A stretch of 64,000 bases of DNA, from the NCBI RefSeq assembly GCF_034427435.1, contig NZ_JAXQNP010000002.1, positions 1,364,001 through 1,428,000 of the forward strand, given 5' to 3'. Both the position numbers and the translations under genes were made by a program. The notes beneath the pieces were generated by a model that had not been told where the DNA came from, ran no database searches, and saw only the letters and a program-made list of their open reading frames with translations. The DNA comes from Nitrospirillum sp034427435. Lineage in GTDB: Bacteria; Pseudomonadota; Alphaproteobacteria; Azospirillales; Azospirillaceae. This document shows positions 58,885 through 64,000 of this stretch, one piece after another; the stretch's first letter is position 1, and each line of letters opens with the position of its first letter.

Positions 58885-60009
58885 ATGACTGAAGGTCCCT
58901 TGTCCGTCTACCGCGCCCGGCGCGGCACCGGCACGCTGAAGGATGATCCCGCCCAGGAACTGGCGGCGGAAAAGCTGCAAAGCCTGTATCAGGCGCTCAA
59001 GGACTACCGCCCGGCGCAGGGCCAGTCCGGCTGGCGTGCCCGCTTCGGCCTGGCGCGGCGGCCCGACCCGGCGCCGCAGGGCCTGTACATCTATGGCGAT
59101 GTGGGGCGGGGCAAGTCCATGCTGATGGACCTGTTTTATGAGACGGCGCCGGTGCTGCGCCGCCGCCGGGTCCATTTCCACGCCTTCATGCAGGAGGTTC
59201 ATCAGTCGCTGCACGCCCTGCGGCAGCGTCCGGACCTGCGCAAGAGCGGGGCCGACGAGTCGCTGCCCGAACTGGCGCGCACCATCGCCGACCAGGCCTG
59301 GCTGCTGTGCTTCGACGAATTCCACGTCACCGACATCGCCGACGCCATGATCCTGGGCCGGCTGTTCACCCACCTGTTCGAACTGGGCGTGGTGGTGGTG
59401 GCGACCAGCAACTGGGCGCCCGACGATCTGTACAAGAATGGCCTGCAGCGCGACCTGTTCCTGCCCTTCATCGCCCTGTTGAAGGAAAAGCTGGACGTCC
59501 TGCACCTGGAAGGGGCGCGCGACTATCGCCTGGCCCGCATCCGGGGCCGCCAGGTCTATTTCGACCCGCTGGGGCCGGCGGCGACGGCGGCGCTGGAACG
59601 GACCTTCACCGAGCTGACGGACACGCAGCCCACCGCCACCCACCTGATGGTGCAGGGGCGCACGCTGCCGGTGCCGCGCCAGGCCAAGGGCGTCGCCTGG
59701 TTCACCTTTGACGAGCTGTGCCGTCAGCCCCTGGGCGCCGGCGATTATCTGGCCATCGCCACGCACTATCACACCGTGCTGCTGGATGGCGTGCCCATGC
59801 TGGACCCCAGCTTGCGCAACGAGGCCAAGCGCCTGATGACCTTCATCGACGCCCTCTACGAGCACAAGGTGCACCTGATCATGGCGGCGGAGGCGGCGCC
59901 CGGCCAGCTCTACCCCGAGGGCCAGCACGCCTTCGAATTCCAGCGCACCGTCAGCCGCCTCATGGAAATGCAGGCTGAGGACTACCTGGCGGCGGGGCAT
60001 CTCACGTAA
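58885..60009 (+). CDS. zapE: Cell division protein ZapE (AFG1-like ATPase)
   Basis: AAA-type ATPase that associates with the Z-ring. The 374-residue protein has LYIYGDVGRGKSMLMDLFYE (Walker A), FHAFMQEVHQSLHALR, LLCFDEFHVTDIADAMILGR (Walker B) and VATSNWAPDDLYKNGLQRDL, the AFG1 hallmark. ATG 58885 (MTEGPLSVYRARRG) follows the divergent leuD by 299 bases; the frame is open further upstream without homology. Confidence 0.93.
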   Translation: MTEGPLSVYRARRGTGTLKDDPAQELAAEKLQSLYQALKDYRPAQGQSGWRARFGLARRPDPAPQGLYIYGDVGRGKSMLMDLFYETAPVLRRRRVHFHAFMQEVHQSLHALRQRPDLRKSGADESLPELARTIADQAWLLCFDEFHVTDIADAMILGRLFTHLFELGVVVVATSNWAPDDLYKNGLQRDLFLPFIALLKEKLDVLHLEGARDYRLARIRGRQVYFDPLGPAATAALERTFTELTDTQPTATHLMVQGRTLPVPRQAKGVAWFTFDELCRQPLGAGDYLAIATHYHTVLLDGVPMLDPSLRNEAKRLMTFIDALYEHKVHLIMAAEAAPGQLYPEGQHAFEFQRTVSRLMEMQAEDYLAAGHLT

Positions 60010-60087
60010 CGGTGGGTCCTATTGGCGGGGTGCCCCCTCGGCGCGCTGACGGTTCCCCCGCCGACATGTTAATATTCCCCCGATCCT

Positions 60088-61386
60088 GTGTCCCAGCCGG
60101 AGGAGCCCTTGCCGCCGCCCAAGCCGTCCATCGATTATGAGACCGCCAAGACGGTGGCCGCCGGCGGCGATGTCGCGGCGCGCGTGGCGCTGGCCAACAG
60201 TCCCGACACGCGGCCCGAACTGCTCTACTACCTGGCCGATGACGATGACGAGCGGGTGCGCGGCGCCGTCGTGACCAACGCCATGACGCCCGTGCGCGCC
60301 TTCGGCCGCCTGGCGCGCGACCCCAGCGACCGGGTACGGGCCCTGCTGGCGGACAAGCTGACCCGCCTTCTGCCCGACCTGTCCCGTCCCGAGGTCGGGG
60401 CCATGCGCGATGTGGCCTTCGCCGCGTTGGAGTTGCTGGCCGCCGATCAGGTCATCCGCGTGCGCACGGCGCTGTCCAGCGCCCTGGCCGACGTGGAATG
60501 CGCCCCGCCCAAGCTGGCGGTGACCCTGGCCCGCGATGTGGCGCGCGACGTGGCCGGGCCGGTGCTGCGCTGGTGCATGGCGCTGTCGGATGAGGAGCTG
60601 CTGGACATCTTGTCCCGCCGGCCCGAACCCTGGGTGGTGGAGGCGGTGGCCGGGCGGCGCACCGTGTCCCAGCCCGTGGGCGACGCCGTGGTCGCCATGG
60701 GCGACCACCAGTCGTGGGCCACCCTGGCCGGCAACCCCGGCGCCGACCTCTCGCCCAAGGCCCGCCGCCTGCTGGCGGAGCGGGGTCACATGCCCCTTGG
60801 CGGGGTCGCGGCCGGCGATGGCGCCGAAGAGGTACCTGATCCGAATGCGCCCACCGATGGCCCCGGGGCGCCGCCCGCCGGCCCGGCGGAGGTGTCGCAA
60901 CGCCTGGCTGACGCGGTGCAGGACGCCCTGCGGGACGGATTGGCGGGGCAGGGGCTGGACCGGGCGGGGGTGGAGGCCGTGGTCGCCGCGGCCTCCCGCC
61001 GGCTGGATTGGGCGGCGGGCTATGCCAAGCGCGAGGGGGCTGCGGAGAAGGCGGCGCGCTTGGCGGCTGGCGGCGGCCTGAACGAGGATGTGGTGTGCGA
61101 CGCCCTGAGCTGGGGCGACCGTGACTTCGCCCAGGAGGCGGTGGCGCTGCTGGCCCGGGTGCCGGTGGACGCCGTGCGCCGCGTCCTGGCGACGCAAAGC
61201 CCCAAAGCGGTGACGGCGCTGGCCTGGCGGGCGGGCTTCTCCATGCGGGGCGCCCGCACCTTGCAGGCCCGGGGCGCCGGCATCGCGCCGCGCAAGCTGC
61301 TGAACGCCCGGCTGGGAACCGACTATCCCATGACCGATGTCGAGATGCATTGGCACCTGGAGCTGTTCGACATTCGGCCGAAGTAA
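60088..61386 (+). CDS. DUF2336-like helical-repeat protein
   Basis: A 432-residue soluble protein with HEAT-like helical repeats: VAARVALANSPDTRPELLYY, DERVRGAVVTNAMTPVRAFG, DPSDRVRALLADKLTRLLPD and VLRWCMALSDEELLDILSRR, the pattern of alphaproteobacterial DUF2336 proteins. A Pro/Gly-rich linker (about residues 245-275) separates an N-terminal repeat region from a C-terminal helical part. Some relatives are linked to two-component or polar-growth functions; nothing here allows assignment. Start GTG 60088 (SQPEEPLPPP). It is followed by a structured repeat. Confidence 0.72.
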   Translation: MSQPEEPLPPPKPSIDYETAKTVAAGGDVAARVALANSPDTRPELLYYLADDDDERVRGAVVTNAMTPVRAFGRLARDPSDRVRALLADKLTRLLPDLSRPEVGAMRDVAFAALELLAADQVIRVRTALSSALADVECAPPKLAVTLARDVARDVAGPVLRWCMALSDEELLDILSRRPEPWVVEAVAGRRTVSQPVGDAVVAMGDHQSWATLAGNPGADLSPKARRLLAERGHMPLGGVAAGDGAEEVPDPNAPTDGPGAPPAGPAEVSQRLADAVQDALRDGLAGQGLDRAGVEAVVAAASRRLDWAAGYAKREGAAEKAARLAAGGGLNEDVVCDALSWGDRDFAQEAVALLARVPVDAVRRVLATQSPKAVTALAWRAGFSMRGARTLQARGAGIAPRKLLNARLGTDYPMTDVEMHWHLELFDIRPK

Positions 61387-61405
61387 GGCTTTTTCCCAGC
61401 CTCAA

Positions 61406-61500
61406 GGACGCGACCGCGTCCGCCGGAAATTTCCGGGGAGCGCAGCGGACTGGAAATTGAGGAAGCCAAGGCCACGGATGTGGCCGCCCGGCGCCTGAGG
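61406..61500 (+). repeat. Dispersed structured repeat, copy B
   Basis: Homologous to 31998-32090. Hairpins: GGACGCG-AC-CGCGTCC, CCGGAAATTTCCGG (perfect palindrome) and GGCCAC-GGAT-GTGGCC, with the shared stretch GCGGACTGGAAATTGAGGA between them and the tail CCCGGCGCCTGAGG. Differences from copy A in all three stems are compensatory, so pairing is preserved. It starts 20 bases after the stop codon of the upstream gene, in the same orientation as copy A. Confidence 0.75.
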
Positions 61501-61503
61501 GGC

Positions 61504-61531
61504 GGCATTTGAGCGGCCGCGATCAAATGCC
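61504..61531 (+). repeat. 9-bp perfect hairpin after copy B
   Basis: GGCATTTGA, 10-base loop GCGGCCGCGA, TCAAATGCC. It directly follows the repeat and may be its 3' end; it has no U-tract, so a classical terminator is unlikely. Confidence 0.5.
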
Positions 61532-61855
61532 GTACATGCTGCGGGCCTGCCAGGGACTGGAGATCGTGCGCCCGCCCCTTGGTTCCGGGCCATACCTTTT
61601 GCCGGAAGCCTGCCATGGCGGCGGCGCGCGCCTGCGGCTGCAAGGGGCGCCTTGCCCAGCGGGCGGATTCAGGCTAAGCAGCCCGCCGCGGGCTCCCTCG
61701 TTCCTCGGGCCCCGAAGGCCGGGCGCCCTGGCGCCTGGGACCCCGCACGGCGACTTTCCGGGACCTTGCCCGATGCCTTTCCGTCATTGGCCGGGCGTGG
61801 TCCCCGTAGTTTCGTGACGCCTTTTCATTCAACCCGAAGTTCGAGGAACCCAACC

Positions 61856-62815
61856 ATGGCACGCAAGAAGATCGCGCTGGTCGGCGCCGGCCAGATCGGC
61901 GGCACCCTGGCCCTGTTGGCCGGCCTGAAGGAGCTTGGCGACATCGTCCTGTTCGACATCCCTGATTTCGAGGGTGTCGCCAAGGGCAAGGCGCTGGACA
62001 TCGCCGAAGCCGCCCCCGTGGAAGGGTTCGACAGCGCCCTGACCGGCGCCTCCGACTATGCCGACATCGCCGGCGCCGACGTGGTGATCGTCACCGCCGG
62101 CGTGCCGCGCAAGCCGGGCATGAGCCGTGACGACCTGGTCGGCATCAACGCCAAGGTCATCAAGAGCGTCGGCGCGGGCATCAAGGAACACGCCCCGAAC
62201 GCCTTCGTCATCGTCATCACCAACCCGCTGGATGCCATGGTCGGCCTGATGCAGCAGGTGACCGGCTTCGACCCGGCCAAGGTGGTCGGCATGGCCGGCG
62301 TGCTGGACAGCGCCCGCTTCCGCCACTTCCTGGCGGACGAGTTCAAGGTCTCGGTCGAGGACGTCACCGCCTTCGTGCTGGGTGGCCACGGCGACACCAT
62401 GGTCCCCTCCGTCCGCTACTCCACCGTCGCCGGCATTCCGCTGCCCGACCTGGTGAAGATGGGTTGGACCACGCAGGAGAAGCTGGACAAGATCGTGCAG
62501 CGCACCCGTGACGGTGGCGCCGAGATCGTCGGCCTGCTGAAGACCGGTTCCGCCTTCTACGCCCCGGCCGCCTCCGCCATCGCCATGGCCGAGAGCTTCC
62601 TGAAGGACAAGAAGCGCGTTCTGCCCTGCGCCGCTAAGCTGACCGGCCAGTATGGCGTGGACGGCCTGTACATCGGCGTGCCGGTGATCATCGGCGCCGG
62701 CGGCGTCGAGAAGATCATCGAGATCGAGCTGAACGCCGAGGAAAAGGCCAACTTCGACAAGTCCGTTGCCGCCGTGCAGCAGCTGGTCGACGTCACCGCC
62801 AAGGTCGCCGGCTGA
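61856..62815 (+). CDS. mdh: Malate dehydrogenase
   Basis: NAD-dependent malate/oxaloacetate interconversion in the TCA cycle. The 319-residue LDH-like MDH has KIALVGAGQIGGTLALLAGL, VVIVTAGVPRKPGMSRDDL (substrate-loop Arg residues), VITNPLDAMVGLMQQV and the catalytic His in VLGGHGDTMVPSVRYS. GAGGA lies about 9 bases before ATG 61856. It is next to sucC as in most alphaproteobacteria, but a terminator and promoter separate the two. Confidence 0.97.
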   Translation: MARKKIALVGAGQIGGTLALLAGLKELGDIVLFDIPDFEGVAKGKALDIAEAAPVEGFDSALTGASDYADIAGADVVIVTAGVPRKPGMSRDDLVGINAKVIKSVGAGIKEHAPNAFVIVITNPLDAMVGLMQQVTGFDPAKVVGMAGVLDSARFRHFLADEFKVSVEDVTAFVLGGHGDTMVPSVRYSTVAGIPLPDLVKMGWTTQEKLDKIVQRTRDGGAEIVGLLKTGSAFYAPAASAIAMAESFLKDKKRVLPCAAKLTGQYGVDGLYIGVPVIIGAGGVEKIIEIELNAEEKANFDKSVAAVQQLVDVTAKVAG

Positions 62816-62842
62816 TCGTTCGGGTTCCGGTATGACGTTCTG

Positions 62843-62878
62843 AATGGCCCCGTCCGCCCTGTGCAGGCGGGGCCATTT
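62843..62878 (+). terminator. Terminator-like hairpin after mdh
   Basis: AATGGCCCCG, 15-base loop, CGGGGCCATTTGG: 10-bp stem with a short T-tract, 27 bases after the mdh stop. Confidence 0.6.
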
Positions 62879-62931
62879 GGCAAATAGATACCGGAATAGC
62901 GCCCGACGCCGCCTTTCCGTCACTTACGCGG

Positions 62932-62960
62932 TTGATCGCCCCGGCATTGCTCTCTACAGT
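62932..62960 (+). promoter_or_regulatory. Sigma-70-like promoter candidate for sucC
   Basis: TTGATC (62932-62937), 17-base spacer, TACAGT (62955-62960). Transcription from here would give a roughly 75-base leader with a perfect hairpin CGCGGGG-TTGG-CCCCGCG (62969-62986). Confidence 0.5.
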
Positions 62961-63040
62961 GCCCGCGGCGCGGGGTTGGCCCCGCGATCGGCCGCAAACT
63001 TTGCGAGGCCGTTTCCCAACCGGAAGCGGGCGATCCCCGA

Positions 63041-64000
63041 ATGAATATTCATGAATACCAGGCCAAGGGCCTGCTGAAGAAATACGGCGTCGCGGTACCC
63101 CGCGGCGGCGTCGCCTACACCCCCGAAGAGGCCAAGACCGTGGCCACGGACCTGGGCGGCCCCGTGTGGGTCGTGAAGTCCCAGATCCACGCCGGCGGCC
63201 GTGGCGCCGGGCGGTTCAAGGAGAACCCCGAGGGCAAGGGCGGCGTCCGCGTCGTGAAGTCGATCGACGACGTCGTGTCCAACGCCAAGGAAATGCTGGG
63301 CCACACGCTGGTGACCAAGCAGACCGGTCCGGAAGGCAAGGAGGTCAAGCGCCTCTATGTCGAGGAAGGCTGCGACATCAAGCGCGAGCTGTACCTCTCC
63401 CTGCTGCTGGACCGCGCCACCTCCCGCGTCACCGTGATCGCCTCGACCGAGGGCGGCATGGAAATCGAGGAAGTGGCCCACAGCCACCCCGAGAAGATCG
63501 TCAAGATCGCCATCGACCCGGTCAGCGGCCTGCAGGGCTACCACGCTCGCCAGATCGCCTTCGGCCTGAAGCTGGAAGGCAAGCAGGTCGGCGCCGCGGT
63601 GAAGTTCCTGTCCGCCATGTACAAGGCGTTCGTGGAGCTGGACGCTTCGCAGGTCGAGATCAACCCGCTGGTCGTGACCGGCGCCGGTGAGATCATCGCC
63701 CTCGACGCCAAGATGAACTTCGACGACAACGCCCTCTACCGTCACAAGGACATCGAAGAGCTCCGTGACGAGAGCGAGGAAGAGGCGTCGGAGACCGAGG
63801 CCACGAAGCACGGCCTGAACTATGTGAAGCTGGATGGCAACATCGGCTGCATGGTCAACGGTGCCGGCCTGGCCATGGCCACCATGGACATCATCAAGTT
63901 GTACGGCGGCGAGCCGGCCAACTTCCTGGACGTGGGCGGCGGCGCCACCCGTGAGCGCGTGACCACCGCGTTTAAGCTCATCCTGTCCGATCCGAATGTC
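63041..64000 (+). CDS. sucC: Succinyl-CoA synthetase beta subunit (3' end outside window)
   Basis: ADP- or GDP-forming TCA enzyme subunit with an ATP-grasp domain. The 320 codons present start MNIHEYQAKGLLKKYGVAVP and include WVVKSQIHAGGRGAGRFKEN, YVEEGCDIKRELYLSLLLDR, VEINPLVVTGAGEIIALDAK (metal-binding), NIGCMVNGAGLAMATMD and GEPANFLDVGGGATRERVTT. About 80 C-terminal residues are missing at the window edge. sucD is expected next. Confidence 0.96.
   Translation, partial: MNIHEYQAKGLLKKYGVAVPRGGVAYTPEEAKTVATDLGGPVWVVKSQIHAGGRGAGRFKENPEGKGGVRVVKSIDDVVSNAKEMLGHTLVTKQTGPEGKEVKRLYVEEGCDIKRELYLSLLLDRATSRVTVIASTEGGMEIEEVAHSHPEKIVKIAIDPVSGLQGYHARQIAFGLKLEGKQVGAAVKFLSAMYKAFVELDASQVEINPLVVTGAGEIIALDAKMNFDDNALYRHKDIEELRDESEEEASETEATKHGLNYVKLDGNIGCMVNGAGLAMATMDIIKLYGGEPANFLDVGGGATRERVTTAFKLILSDPNV

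Larger units (their letters stand above)
61387..61855. other. 469-base region between the DUF2336-like gene and mdh
   Basis: It contains copy B of the dispersed structured repeat (61406-61500), a long perfect hairpin (61504-61531) and about 300 bases without a convincing gene. The mdh promoter should lie in the last 150 bases, but I cannot fix it. Confidence 0.5.

Overview
The window is chromosomal DNA of very high G+C content from an alphaproteobacterium, most probably Rhodospirillales/Azospirillaceae (Azospirillum/Nitrospirillum type; this is inference). The evidence is the gene set: a CcrM-type GANTC methyltransferase with GANTC sites in its own promoter, CarD next to the 7Fe ferredoxin FdxA, sdhCDAB, mdh next to sucC, dapF-mtaB-ftsY, an exbB-exbD-exbD tonB operon, and ffh-rpsP-rimM-trmD-rplS. 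I see no phage, insertion sequence, CRISPR array, rRNA or tRNA.

Layout. 1-6.1 kb: tail of an indolepyruvate ferredoxin oxidoreductase, threonine ammonia-lyase, and then on the minus strand rnhB-ccrM-folB, followed by hemN. 6.1-10.8 kb: a 620-base gene-free stretch with two palindromes, then tonB-exbB-exbD-exbD and a secreted helical-repeat protein. 10.9-18.3 kb, all minus strand: radical SAM protein, frameshifted fatty-acid desaturase, ftsE without ftsX, a deviant Walker-A ATPase, moaB, a phosphatase homologue lacking its metal ligands, carD and fdxA. 18.6-22.7 kb: soluble PAS histidine kinase, peptide-type substrate-binding protein, lipoprotein. 22.9-26.8 kb: the rplS-trmD-rimM-rpsP and ffh translation/SRP block (minus strand), preceded by a candidate small RNA with its own promoter and terminator. 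27.3-32 kb: a pentapeptide-repeat protein and a three-gene lipid-linked glycosylation cassette (GT-C-like, GT2, GtrA). 32-38.9 kb: dapF-mtaB-ftsY, AMP nucleosidase, yciB and a frameshifted lipoprotein gene. 38.9-44.8 kb: two large YfhO-like membrane paralogues flanking a small lipoprotein. 44.9-48.3 kb: sdhCDAB. 48.7-53.2 kb: acetyltransferase, a tandem pair of paralogous exported proteins, a frameshifted CoA-ester lyase and a small exported protein. 53.3-64 kb: asd, an Mpo1-like protein, a second pentapeptide-repeat protein, leuB, leuD, zapE, a DUF2336-like protein, mdh and the start of sucC.

How the genes work together. Core metabolism dominates: TCA cycle (sdh, mdh, sucC), amino-acid synthesis (ilvA, asd, dapF, leuB, leuD), translation and membrane targeting (ffh and ftsY both present), and cell-cycle methylation (ccrM). 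Accessory functions are envelope-directed: TonB energisation, polyprenyl-linked sugar transfer, YfhO-like proteins and several lipoproteins.

The most notable observations are: (i) a probable unannotated ~95-nt sRNA upstream of ffh; (ii) a dispersed structured repeat whose two copies differ by compensatory base changes in their hairpins; (iii) four genes, including the normally essential trmD, each broken by a G/C homopolymer that appears one base short, which points to sequencing error; (iv) a phosphatase-fold protein without catalytic metal ligands; (v) four GANTC sites within 83 bases before ccrM.
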